Source: Deltaproteobacteria bacterium (GTDB lineage: Bacteria; Desulfobacterota; Binatia; UBA12015). Taken from it: a DNA stretch of 5,488 bases. The stretch is from the NCBI GenBank assembly GCA_003447545.1, contig DLYX01000094.1, positions 1-5,488 on the forward strand, given 5' to 3'. Numbering within the stretch: the first letter of the stretch is position 1; every line of letters starts with the position of its first letter. The translations under genes and the position numbers were made by a program. The notes below the pieces were generated by a model that was not told the origin of the DNA, made no database searches, and saw nothing but the letters and a program-made list of their open reading frames with translations. This document shows positions 1 through 5,488 of this stretch, piece after piece.

Positions 1-174
1 GACGACTGCGATGCACGCGAGATACACCAGCACGAAGGCTCCACCGCCATATTCGCCAGCGATATAGGGGAACTTCCAGATATTGCCGAGGCCGACAGCG
101 CTCCCCGAAGCCGCGAGAATAAAGCCGAGATTGCTGCGGAACTTTCCGCGCTTGGTGGGGGCCAAATATTCCAT
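1..174 (-). CDS. Neurotransmitter:sodium symporter (NSS/SNF) family transporter, N-terminal fragment
   Basis: The reverse strand from 174 to 1 reads 58 codons from an ATG without a stop and leaves the window at the left edge, so only the N-terminus is seen. Members of this family are inner-membrane, Na+-coupled symporters of amino acids or related amines with about 12 helices in the LeuT fold. Residues 16-36 match the family's TM1 signature: N-L-G-F-I-L-A-A, then [13 protein letters not shown] at 24-36, then a G-E-Y-G-G-G-A-F stretch at 40-47. Compared with LeuT from memory, Gly24, Ala26, Val27 and Asn31 correspond to TM1 residues lining the two sodium sites, and Lys34 stands where LeuT has the gate residue Arg30. 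No other start is possible upstream: an in-frame TAG lies at 184-186 with no ATG between. There is no Shine-Dalgarno sequence before the ATG. It is divergent from the neighbouring gene. The family is confident; the substrate cannot be told. Confidence 0.92.
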   Translation of the reverse strand, partial: MEYLAPTKRGKFRSNLGFILAASGSAVGLGNIWKFPYIAGEYGGGAFVLVYLACIAVV

Positions 175-182
175 AGGGAGGC

Positions 183-211
183 ACTATCGCGCAGAGCGCG
201 TCCGGAGCCAA
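183..211 (-). promoter_or_regulatory. Possible sigma70-type promoter of the NSS transporter gene
   Basis: On the minus strand, TTGGCT (complement of 206-211) and GATAGT (complement of 183-188) are separated by exactly 17 bp; each matches four of six consensus positions. Only 8 nt lie between the -10 hexamer and the ATG at 174, so transcription would begin at or next to the start codon. That fits the lack of a ribosome binding site. A dyad CGCGC-AGA-GCGCG (188-200) lies in the spacer and could be an operator, although such GC dyads are easily found by chance here. This is inference from a consensus match only. Confidence 0.3.
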
Positions 212-281
212 ACTTCCACGAGGGGACCTTTTTCAGCTTGCAGGCCATGTCGGGCTTGCGTGATCGCCCGGGAATGGCCAC

Positions 282-286
282 AGGAG
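282..286 (+). promoter_or_regulatory. Ribosome binding site fixing a GTG start
   Basis: AGGAG stands 6 nt before the GTG at 293. It supports that codon as the start of the CobS-like gene. No in-frame ATG is available at the N-terminus, so GTG is the natural choice. Confidence 0.75.
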
Positions 287-292
287 TGAGGA

Positions 293-1042
293 GTGTCCGA
301 GTCCGAAAAACATGCTTCGTCTCCGGCTTCGATCGGCGAGGCGCTGGCGACCCTTCTGCGCGACGGCTGGTGCGGTCTGCGGTTTCTTCTCGGATGGAGG
401 CCGCCACAGGCCGAGATTCGCGCCTCCGTGGCCCGGGGGGCGCTCTTCTTCCCCCTGTTTGGTGCTGCCGGCGGCTCGATCGTGGCCGAAATGCTGATAT
501 TGGTTGGGCCGGAAGCCCCCGCGATGCGTGCCCTCTTGCCGGTGGCATTGCTGGCTTTGCTCTCGGGTGGACGTCCGGCCCTCGACCTTTTCCGATTTCT
601 TGGCGGCGGGATTCTCGGGACGCTGTTTCTGGCTGGTTTGCTCGGTGCCGAGGCCTGGGCGTTTTTGAATCTCGATGGAAACTTGCGGGTGATTGCTCTG
701 GTCCTCGCTCCGATGCTCGGCCGATGGGCCTATGTCGTTCAGGCGTATGGGTCTCTCCCGGCGCGCAGCGACGGGTTTGCCGCGATGATGGTTCGTCATA
801 TGCAGTTCACGCAGTTCGCCACGGCCAGCGTCTGTGCCATGGCTTTGTCGCTGATGCTGATCAATGCGCTGGGAACTCTGGTGCTCTTTTTGGTGGCGTC
901 GCTTTCGATTTTGCTGCGGATCTTCACGCATCGCCGGCAGGGTGGTGTGTCCGGCGTATCGCTGGGCGCTGGAGCCTTTCTCGCAGAGGCAGGTGTCGTG
1001 ATCCTGATTGGCAGCATCGCGCGGCTGGCCGCTGGAAGCTGA
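293..1042 (+). CDS. Divergent CobS-like polytopic membrane protein, probably without canonical cobalamin synthase activity
   Basis: This 249-residue protein is about the length of CobS (adenosylcobinamide-GDP ribazoletransferase), the membrane enzyme that joins the lower-ligand nucleoside to cobinamide. Hydrophobic stretches lie near residues 47-70, 78-92, 104-119, 131-150, 172-209 (probably two helices) and 225-245. Several CobS landmarks are in the right order: R-G-A-L-F-F-P-L-F-G at 48-57, a leucine-rich helix ending in S-G-G at 91-93, L-G-T at 108-110, L-G-R-W-A at 142-146, and G-G-V-S-G-V-S-L-G-A at 217-226. The family's acidic signature H-L-D-G-L-A-D-T-x-D-G, expected right after the S-G-G, is absent, with the segment to L-G-T about 15 residues shorter than in E. 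coli CobS as I remember it. The conserved G-D near the C-terminus is G-V (221-222). The fold assignment is therefore by eye and moderate, and normal catalysis looks unlikely. No cob genes are nearby. The start is GTG with AGGAG at 282. It may be cotranscribed with glpK 83 bp downstream. Confidence 0.62.
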   Translation: MSESEKHASSPASIGEALATLLRDGWCGLRFLLGWRPPQAEIRASVARGALFFPLFGAAGGSIVAEMLILVGPEAPAMRALLPVALLALLSGGRPALDLFRFLGGGILGTLFLAGLLGAEAWAFLNLDGNLRVIALVLAPMLGRWAYVVQAYGSLPARSDGFAAMMVRHMQFTQFATASVCAMALSLMLINALGTLVLFLVASLSILLRIFTHRRQGGVSGVSLGAGAFLAEAGVVILIGSIARLAAGS

Positions 1043-1095
1043 GGGCTTTCGGATCGAGCGGCATTCGGCGGCACGCGAGGGCAAACTCATTGCAG

Positions 1096-1110
1096 TAACC
1101 CGTGCGGTTA
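1096..1110 (+). other. Short inverted repeat just upstream of glpK
   Basis: TAACC (1096-1100) and GGTTA (1106-1110) form perfect 5-bp arms around CGTGC, ending two bases before the glpK ribosome binding site. It could be a small mRNA hairpin or half of an operator. The arms are short enough to be chance, and no convincing promoter is seen in the 83-bp gap (1043-1125). Confidence 0.2.
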
Positions 1111-1125
1111 TGGGAGAGATTCAGG

Positions 1126-2601
1126 ATGCCATATGTACTGACGATCGATCAGGGGACTACCGGTTCCACAGCTCTGGTGATGAACAGCCGGGGGCAGGTC
1201 ATTGCGCGAGCCTATCGAGAATTCACTCAGCATTTTCCGAAACCTGGTTGGGTCGAACATGATCCCGACGAGATTTGGGAGGTTTCGCTGCGGGTGATGC
1301 GTCTTGCCCTGCGCCGGGCGGGCATCAAGCCACCGGAGGTGGCGGCGATCGGCATCACCAATCAACGTGAGACGACGGTGGTTTGGGATCGGAAAACGGG
1401 GGAACCCGTGCACCGAGCGATTGTCTGGCAAGACCGGCGGACCGCCGATCGATGCGAGGAATTGCGCGCTGCGGGTGCTTTGCCTCATGTGCGCAGCCGC
1501 ACCGGTCTGGTTCTGGACCCCTACTTTTCAGGGACGAAGATCGAGTGGATTCTGCGCAATGGAAAAGGACTGGCCAAGCGCGCGGCCCGGGGGGATCTGG
1601 CTTTCGGGACGATCGACTCCTGGCTGGTGTGGAAACTTTCGGGTGGGCAGGTGCATGCGACGGATTACACGAATGCCTCACGCACCATGCTTTATGATAT
1701 CCACCGGCGGCGGTGGGACCCCAAGCTCTGCGCGATGCTCAACGTCCCCCAGGCAATGCTCCCCGAAGTGCGTCCATCATCGGGCGAATTTTGCCGCACG
1801 GCCAAAGGGCTCTTCGGCTCTTCGGAAATTCCCGTCGCCGGGATCGCAGGGGACCAGCAGGCGGCCTTGTTTGGCCAACTCTGCGTGCGACCGGGCATGG
1901 TGAAAAACACCTACGGGACTGGCTGTTTTGCGCTGATGCCGGTGGCGGAGCGCCCGAGGCCTTCCCGCAGTGGTTTGTTGACCACATTGGCATGCGGTCC
2001 GAAGGGGGAGCCCTTGTACGCTCTCGAGGGGTCGGTCTTCGTTGGCGGCGCCGCGATCCAATGGTTGCGCGATGGTTTGGGGATTCTGAAATCCGCGGCC
2101 GAAAGCGAGGCTTTGGCCGCCTCGATCGAGGGCAATGATGGTGTCTATATGGTGCCGGCATTTACCGGGCTGGGCGCACCCTATTGGAATGCGGAGGCGC
2201 GCGGAGCGTTGGTGGGGCTGACCCGGGGCAATACACGAGCCCACCTCGCGCGCGCGGCCCTTGAGGCGATCGCCTACCAATCACGCGAGGTGATCGATGC
2301 CATTGCGAAGGATACCGGCACCCGACTGCGCGAGGTTCGTGTCGATGGCGGGGCTGCGGCCAATGATTTCTTGATGCAATTTCAGGCCGATCAACTCGGC
2401 GTTGCCGTGAATCGGCCCCGGGTGGTCGAAACGACGGCGATGGGGGCTGCATTTCTTGAGGGATTGGGTGTCGGGCTCTGGAAATCCACCCAGTTGGAGA
2501 AAATGAGGGTCCAGGACCGGGTTTTTGCGCCTGAAATGAAGAAAAAGCAGCGGGAATCTCTCTTTTCCGGCTGGCGCGCGGCCGTCGATCGGGTCCTCTG
2601 A
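1126..2601 (+). CDS. glpK: Glycerol kinase
   Basis: This enzyme transfers the gamma-phosphate of ATP to glycerol, giving sn-glycerol 3-phosphate for glycolysis or phospholipid synthesis in the cytoplasm. The 491-residue product is full length for the FGGY carbohydrate kinase family (E. coli GlpK is 502). Visible landmarks are the N-terminal nucleotide loop D-Q-G-T-T (8-12), the glycerol-binding set Arg81, Glu82, Trp101, Tyr133 and Asp243, the first FGGY signature at 133-145 (Y-F-S-G-T-K-I-E-W), A-G-D-Q-Q-A-A-L-F-G-Q at 241-251, and the second FGGY signature at 360-380. I chose the ATG at 1126, with GGGAG at 1112-1116, over an in-frame GTG at 1102, because homologues begin only a few residues before the D-Q-G-T-T loop. 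The loop before residue 236 lacks the Gly/Arg motif that binds fructose 1,6-bisphosphate in E. coli and the phosphorylated histidine of Firmicute enzymes. No glpF or glpD is adjacent. Confidence 0.97.
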   Translation: MPYVLTIDQGTTGSTALVMNSRGQVIARAYREFTQHFPKPGWVEHDPDEIWEVSLRVMRLALRRAGIKPPEVAAIGITNQRETTVVWDRKTGEPVHRAIVWQDRRTADRCEELRAAGALPHVRSRTGLVLDPYFSGTKIEWILRNGKGLAKRAARGDLAFGTIDSWLVWKLSGGQVHATDYTNASRTMLYDIHRRRWDPKLCAMLNVPQAMLPEVRPSSGEFCRTAKGLFGSSEIPVAGIAGDQQAALFGQLCVRPGMVKNTYGTGCFALMPVAERPRPSRSGLLTTLACGPKGEPLYALEGSVFVGGAAIQWLRDGLGILKSAAESEALAASIEGNDGVYMVPAFTGLGAPYWNAEARGALVGLTRGNTRAHLARAALEAIAYQSREVIDAIAKDTGTRLREVRVDGGAAANDFLMQFQADQLGVAVNRPRVVETTAMGAAFLEGLGVGLWKSTQLEKMRVQDRVFAPEMKKKQRESLFSGWRAAVDRVL

Positions 2602-2642
2602 TTGTCGTGACGAGGGGCTTTCCCCGGGGCGGATCGATTGCT

Positions 2643-2647
2643 AGGAG
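2643..2647 (+). promoter_or_regulatory. Ribosome binding site of rpmE
   Basis: AGGAG lies 9 nt before the ATG at 2657, with a second purine run AAGGG at 2650-2654. The 55-bp gap after glpK (2602-2656) also holds GGGG-CTTT-CCCC at 2614-2625, a four-pair stem without a T tract. I see no clear promoter, although rpmE is normally well expressed. Confidence 0.7.
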
Positions 2648-2656
2648 ACAAGGGTC

Positions 2657-2890
2657 ATGAAACAGGGAATTCATCCGGAGTACGGGCCGTCCATTATCAA
2701 ATGCAGCTGTGGTCATATCCTCGAGACACAGTCCACGCAGCCCGAGATTCAGGTGGAGCTGTGTTCCGACTGCCACCCCTTCTATACCGGCAAGCAGAAG
2801 ATCATCGACGTGGCGGGACGTGTCGAAAGATTCCAGCGCCGCTATGGCAAGAAGCCTGCGCCGGTCGCTGACGAACAGGCAGAATCCTGA
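2657..2890 (+). CDS. rpmE: 50S ribosomal protein bL31, zinc-binding type
   Basis: The 77-residue product is a small protein of the large ribosomal subunit that sits at the central protuberance and bridges to the 30S head. It begins M-K-Q-G-I-H-P, as bL31 proteins do. It keeps four cysteines, C16-x-C18 and C36-x-x-C39, which form the zinc ribbon of the C+ form (the zinc-independent paralogue lacks them). The H-P-F-Y-T-G-K-Q block at 40-47 and the G-R-V-x-R-F at 54-59 are diagnostic. A short, charged tail of about 13 residues (65-77) extends slightly beyond the 70-residue E. coli protein. It heads the rpmE-prfA-prmC-murA run. In many bacteria rho lies directly before rpmE; here glpK does. Confidence 0.97.
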   Translation: MKQGIHPEYGPSIIKCSCGHILETQSTQPEIQVELCSDCHPFYTGKQKIIDVAGRVERFQRRYGKKPAPVADEQAES

Positions 2891-2894
2891 TCGC

Positions 2895-2919
2895 GGCCGG
2901 ACTCTGAGGAGTCCGGGCC
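2895..2919 (+). promoter_or_regulatory. Strong hairpin between rpmE and prfA
   Basis: CCGGACTC (2897-2904) and GAGTCCGG (2909-2916) pair perfectly over 8 bp around a TGAG loop. Two more G-C pairs (2895-2896 with 2918-2919) follow after bulged G2917. No T run follows, so an ordinary Rho-independent terminator is unlikely. It may mark an mRNA processing or attenuation point separating abundant rpmE message from the rest of the operon. The only good AGGAG before prfA (2907-2911) is within the loop and 3' arm. Confidence 0.5.
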
Positions 2920-2934
2920 AGCAGAGCGGGACCG

Positions 2935-3999
2935 ATGCTCGATAAGCTCGCTGAAGTAGAGCGTCGCTACGGCGAGCTCGAGGAGATGCTTGGCGACCCC
3001 GAGGTGATCGGCGATCGTGGTCGGTTCGTGTCCGTCTCGCGCGAGCACGCCAGCCTCACGGACTTGATCGCAGTTTTTCGTCAGTTCAACGAGTTGGTTG
3101 CGGAAGAGTCCGGACTGGTTCTCCTGCAAAAAGACGAAGACCCCGAGATGCGCGAGATGGCCGAGGCCGAACTCCCCGAATTGCGCCAGCGTAAAGACGA
3201 ATTGGAACAGCGGCTGAAGGTTCTCTTGCTGCCCACCGACCCGAATGACGAACGAAACGTCATTCTCGAGATTCGAGCCGGAACCGGGGGAGACGAAGCG
3301 GCCCTTTTTGTGGCGGATCTCTTTCGGATGTACACGCGGTACGCGGAAGAGAGGGGCTGGCGGGTCGATATCATGGACTCGAGTCCAACTGGTCTTGGCG
3401 GATTCAAGGAGATTGTTTCCTCGATCGAGGGTGCTGGCGCTTTCAGCCGTCTCAAGTTCGAGGGTGGCGTCCACCGCGTTCAGCGAGTCCCGGCTACCGA
3501 GACTCAGGGGCGGATTCATACTTCGGCAGTCACAGTGGCGGTTCTCCCCGAGGCCGATGAGGTCGAGCTGAATATCGAGGACAAGGATCTGCGCGTGGAC
3601 GTGTTTCGCGCCTCGGGCCCTGGTGGGCAGAGCGTGAATACCACCGACTCAGCAATTCGGGTCACTCATTTGCCGACCGGAATGATCGTGATTTGTCAGG
3701 ATGAAAAATCGCAGCACAAGAACAAGGCCAAGGCTCTGAAAGTTCTCCGTGCGCGACTTTTTGAAAAGGCTCAGGCCGAGCACGATGCCGCGATTGCTGC
3801 GGACCGGAAGGCGATGGTCGGCACGGGCGACCGCTCCGAGCGAATTCGTACCTATAATTTTCCTCAGAACCGGGTCACCGACCATCGCATCGGGCTGACC
3901 ACCCATGCGCTCGATCGTGTCATCGCGGGTGAGGCTGATCTGGTGATCGAGCCGCTGATCACTTACACGCAGGCTGAGGCCCTGAAGGCGATCGATTGA
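2935..3999 (+). CDS. prfA: Peptide chain release factor 1 (RF1)
   Basis: RF1 recognises UAA and UAG in the ribosomal A site and triggers peptidyl-tRNA hydrolysis. The 354-residue product has the family's usual length. The N-terminal helical domain (about 1-100) ends in [24 protein letters not shown] (114-125) opens the core. The stop-recognition tripeptide P-A-T (186-188), characteristic of RF1 rather than RF2 (which has S-P-F), lies in [10 protein letters not shown]. The catalytic G-G-Q (230-232) is within the class-I signature [15 protein letters not shown], and H-K-N-K-A-K-A-L follows at 261-268. Gln232 is the expected methylation target of the next gene's product. The ATG at 2935 is the only start available, because an in-frame TGA lies at 2905-2907 with no start codon between; only a weak GAGCGGG precedes it. 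It ends in TGA, which RF2 reads, so RF1 does not terminate its own synthesis. The stop overlaps the prmC start. Confidence 0.98.
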   Translation: MLDKLAEVERRYGELEEMLGDPEVIGDRGRFVSVSREHASLTDLIAVFRQFNELVAEESGLVLLQKDEDPEMREMAEAELPELRQRKDELEQRLKVLLLPTDPNDERNVILEIRAGTGGDEAALFVADLFRMYTRYAEERGWRVDIMDSSPTGLGGFKEIVSSIEGAGAFSRLKFEGGVHRVQRVPATETQGRIHTSAVTVAVLPEADEVELNIEDKDLRVDVFRASGPGGQSVNTTDSAIRVTHLPTGMIVICQDEKSQHKNKAKALKVLRARLFEKAQAEHDAAIAADRKAMVGTGDRSERIRTYNFPQNRVTDHRIGLTTHALDRVIAGEADLVIEPLITYTQAEALKAID

Positions 4000-4859
4000 T
4001 TCTGCGCGAGGCGCTTCGTGCTGCAGCCGAGGACTTCAGGGAGGCTGGCTGCGATACTCCCATGCTCGATGCCGAAGTGCTTCTCGGCTTCGTTCTGGGG
4101 CACACGCGCGCGGGTCTGGTGGCCCGCCGAGGCGATCTGATTGCCGCTGCCGACGTCGATGCCTTTTCAGCTCTATGCCGCCGGCGTGCGTCCCGAGAGC
4201 CAGTGTCGCATCTGGTCGGAGCCCGCGAGTTTTTCGGACGACCTTTTTTGGTGAATTCCGCCGTGCTTACGCCTCGTCCGGAAACCGAGCTGCTCGTTGA
4301 GCTGGCCCTCGAAGTCATTGATGCTGGTGCGCGACGGGTGGTCGATGTGGGGACGGGCAGCGGCGCCGTCGCCCTGACATTGGCCGCAGAGCGGCTCGGG
4401 CTGTCTGGCCTTTCGGTTGCTGCGGTCGATCTTTCCCGCGCTGCGCTGGGGGTCGCTGCGGCCAATTCTGAGGTTTTGCTGCCGACGGGGGGCCGGATAG
4501 CGCTTCTGCAGGGGGATTTGCTGGGCGCCGTGCGAGCCGGGGTGCTGGATCTGGTGGTCTCGAACCCCCCTTATATCCGAGAGAGCTTGATGGCCGAGGG
4601 GATGCCGGAACTCGCTTTTGAGCCAAAAATGGCCCTGGTGGGTGGCGATTGCGACGGGCTCGGGGTAATTCGAAGACTGGTGAGGGCTGCCTGGCGGCAG
4701 CTTGCTCCCGGTGGCACCCTTCTCTTCGAGATCGGTGCGGATCAGGGAGTGCAAGCCGCAGAGGTTGCAAGCGAAGTCGGGTTTCAGCAGGTGGTGTTGT
4801 TGCGAGATCTCGCCGGACTTGATCGCGTGATCCGAGCGGAGAAAATCGACCAGGTTTAG
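3996..4859 (+). CDS. prmC: Release factor glutamine N5-methyltransferase
   Basis: PrmC (HemK) methylates the GGQ glutamine of class-I release factors using S-adenosylmethionine, improving termination. The 287-residue product matches the family's length. The N-terminal helical recognition domain (about 1-75) carries the typical L-R-E-A-L start and M-L-D-A-E-V-L-L at 23-30. R-E-F-F-G-R-P-F (77-84) and [11 protein letters not shown] (92-102) lead into the methyltransferase domain. There motif I is D-V-G-T-G-S-G-A (117-124) and the glutamine-binding motif is N-P-P-Y (190-193), followed by E-P-K-M-A-L-V-G-G at 209-217. The TTG at 3996 is the start: it overlaps the prfA TGA in TTGA and has GAAGG (3984-3988) 7 nt before it. 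This coupling ties the modifier to its substrate. The stop is TAG, and the reading frame is otherwise open straight into murA. Confidence 0.96.
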   Translation: MILREALRAAAEDFREAGCDTPMLDAEVLLGFVLGHTRAGLVARRGDLIAAADVDAFSALCRRRASREPVSHLVGAREFFGRPFLVNSAVLTPRPETELLVELALEVIDAGARRVVDVGTGSGAVALTLAAERLGLSGLSVAAVDLSRAALGVAAANSEVLLPTGGRIALLQGDLLGAVRAGVLDLVVSNPPYIRESLMAEGMPELAFEPKMALVGGDCDGLGVIRRLVRAAWRQLAPGGTLLFEIGADQGVQAAEVASEVGFQQVVLLRDLAGLDRVIRAEKIDQV

Positions 4860-4880
4860 CCGGCGAAGTTTGCTGACACG

Positions 4881-4886
4881 GGAAGG
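4881..4886 (+). promoter_or_regulatory. Ribosome binding site of murA
   Basis: GGAAGG stands 6 nt before the ATG at 4893. This shows that murA is normally started independently despite being in the same frame as prmC. The prmC-murA gap is only 33 nt and shows no promoter or terminator. Confidence 0.75.
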
Positions 4887-4892
4887 CACGAA

Positions 4893-5488
4893 ATGGACGA
4901 GATCATTATCCGGGGTGGAGAAACTCTGACCGGGGAAGTGCAAGTGAGTGGCGCCAAGAATGCGGCACTTCCGATCCTGTTCGCGACTCTCCTTTCTCCC
5001 GAAGCTTCTCGAGTCGAGAACGTCCCGAATGTTGCCGACACACGCACCAGCTGTCGCCTCCTCGAGGAACTTGGGGCCGAAGTCGCCATGGACGCCAATA
5101 TGGTATCCGTGGCCGCCGCGCAGATTACCGACTACGAGGCCAACTACGATCTCGTGAAAACCATGCGCGCGTCCTTTCTCGCGATGGGGCCTCTTCTCGC
5201 CCGCTTTGGTCGGGCCCGCGTGGCGACGCCTGGCGGATGTGCCATCGGGAGTCGACCGGTGGATCAGCACCTTCGCGGTTTTGAGGCGATGGGCGCCACA
5301 GTCGAGATGGCGCAAGGCTATGTCGAGGTCCGATGCGACCGCTTGCAGGGCACGGAAATCCGGATGGACGTTCCCTCGGTGGGGGCGACCGAGAATTTGA
5401 TGATGGCGGCCTGTCTGGCCGCCGGGACGACGATCCTCGATAATGTGGCCCGCGAGCCGGAAATTGTTGATCTTGCCTGCGCCCTGCG
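4893..5488 (+). CDS. murA: UDP-N-acetylglucosamine 1-carboxyvinyltransferase, N-terminal part
   Basis: MurA transfers enolpyruvate from phosphoenolpyruvate to UDP-N-acetylglucosamine, the first committed step of peptidoglycan synthesis, in the cytoplasm. The frame is open for 198 codons and runs off the right edge; whole proteins are about 420 residues, so a little under half is seen. S-G-A-K-N-A-A-L-P-I-L (19-29) carries the substrate-binding Lys22-Asn23. M-R-A-S-F-L-A-M-G-P-L-L-A-R-F-G (91-106) is the conserved Arg92 region. P-G-G-C-A-I-G-S-R-P-V-D (113-124) contains Cys116, equivalent to the catalytic, fosfomycin-reactive Cys115 of E. coli, so intrinsic target-based fosfomycin resistance is not indicated. 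V-G-A-T-E-N (163-168) and A-R-E-P-E-I-V-D (186-193) also match. The ATG at 4893 has a good ribosome binding site. Histidine biosynthesis genes (hisG) often follow in Geobacter-like genomes, but lie beyond this window if present. Confidence 0.97.
   Translation, partial: MDEIIIRGGETLTGEVQVSGAKNAALPILFATLLSPEASRVENVPNVADTRTSCRLLEELGAEVAMDANMVSVAAAQITDYEANYDLVKTMRASFLAMGPLLARFGRARVATPGGCAIGSRPVDQHLRGFEAMGATVEMAQGYVEVRCDRLQGTEIRMDVPSVGATENLMMAACLAAGTTILDNVAREPEIVDLACAL

Noticed and set aside
83..289. A 68-codon plus-strand frame across the divergent intergenic region
   Set aside because: It is antisense to the conserved TM1 region of the symporter, shows no recognisable motif, and has no ribosome binding site.
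233..1090. A 285-codon minus-strand frame opposite the CobS-like gene
   Set aside because: Its composition (Gln, Arg, Glu, Ser repeats without hydrophobic core) is that of a shadow frame. The plus-strand frame gives a coherent membrane protein with a good ribosome binding site.
238..1098. A 286-codon plus-strand frame overlapping the CobS-like gene in another phase
   Set aside because: Its Arg/Gly/Cys/Trp-rich translation lacks family motifs, and the 293 frame is the coherent one.
1102..1125. The upstream GTG as an alternative glpK start
   Set aside because: It would add eight residues not expected in the family and has no proper ribosome binding site, while the ATG at 1126 has GGGAG at 9 nt.
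2264..2275. AGGCGATCGCCT, containing a HIP1-like GCGATCGC octamer
   Set aside because: It is a single copy inside glpK coding for Glu-Ala-Ile-Ala-Tyr; one copy is no evidence of a HIP1-type repeat family.
2614..2629. GGGG-CTTT-CCCC-GGGG after glpK as a terminator
   Set aside because: The stem has only four pairs and no T tract follows.
2120..3430. The 12-bp palindrome CCTCGATCGAGG occurring at 2120-2131 and 3419-3430
   Set aside because: Both copies are inside coding sequence and encode the same Ser-Ile-Glu-Gly peptide with favoured codons, so a coincidence of codon use is the simplest explanation.
4173..5315. A 380-codon open frame on the minus strand opposite prmC and murA
   Set aside because: It lies antisense to two clearly recognised genes, crosses their junction, and its translation is rich in Arg, His, Pro and Ser, like a GC-rich shadow frame. 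No family is recognisable.

Overview
The window is a GC-rich (roughly 60%), gene-dense bacterial chromosome segment with five complete genes and two cut by the window edges. The order rpmE-prfA-prmC-murA, the GTG/TTG starts and the high GC suggest a Gram-negative of the deltaproteobacterial sort (Desulfobacterota/Myxococcota-like or a related uncultured lineage). That placement rests on remembered gene order, not on a search, and is tentative.

Left part (1-292): the first 58 codons of a neurotransmitter:sodium symporter family transporter lie on the minus strand and run off the left edge. A 118-bp divergent intergenic region separates it from everything else, which is on the plus strand. The transporter has no visible Shine-Dalgarno sequence, but a plausible -35/-10 pair sits so close to its ATG that the mRNA could be leaderless.

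Middle (293-2601): a polytopic membrane protein resembles cobalamin synthase CobS in its overall scaffold but lacks the acidic signature motifs of that enzyme. It is followed after 83 bp by an intact glycerol kinase gene, glpK, with complete substrate-binding residues but without the regulatory signatures of the enterobacterial and Firmicute enzymes. No glpF, glpD or other cobalamin gene is in view.

Right part (2657-5488): a housekeeping cluster. rpmE encodes zinc-ribbon ribosomal protein bL31, prfA encodes peptide chain release factor 1, prmC encodes the methyltransferase that modifies the GGQ glutamine of release factors, and murA (cut at the right edge) encodes the first committed enzyme of peptidoglycan synthesis. 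prfA and prmC overlap by 4 nt, so the substrate and its modifying enzyme are probably translationally coupled. prmC ends in TAG, the RF1-only stop, and murA starts 33 nt later in the same reading frame with no other stop between them. A strong hairpin lies between rpmE and prfA.

I found no RNA genes, mobile elements, CRISPR arrays or defence systems. The most interesting items are the CobS-like protein without its signature motifs and the single TAG separating the prmC and murA frames. No stretch above 300 bp lacks a gene.
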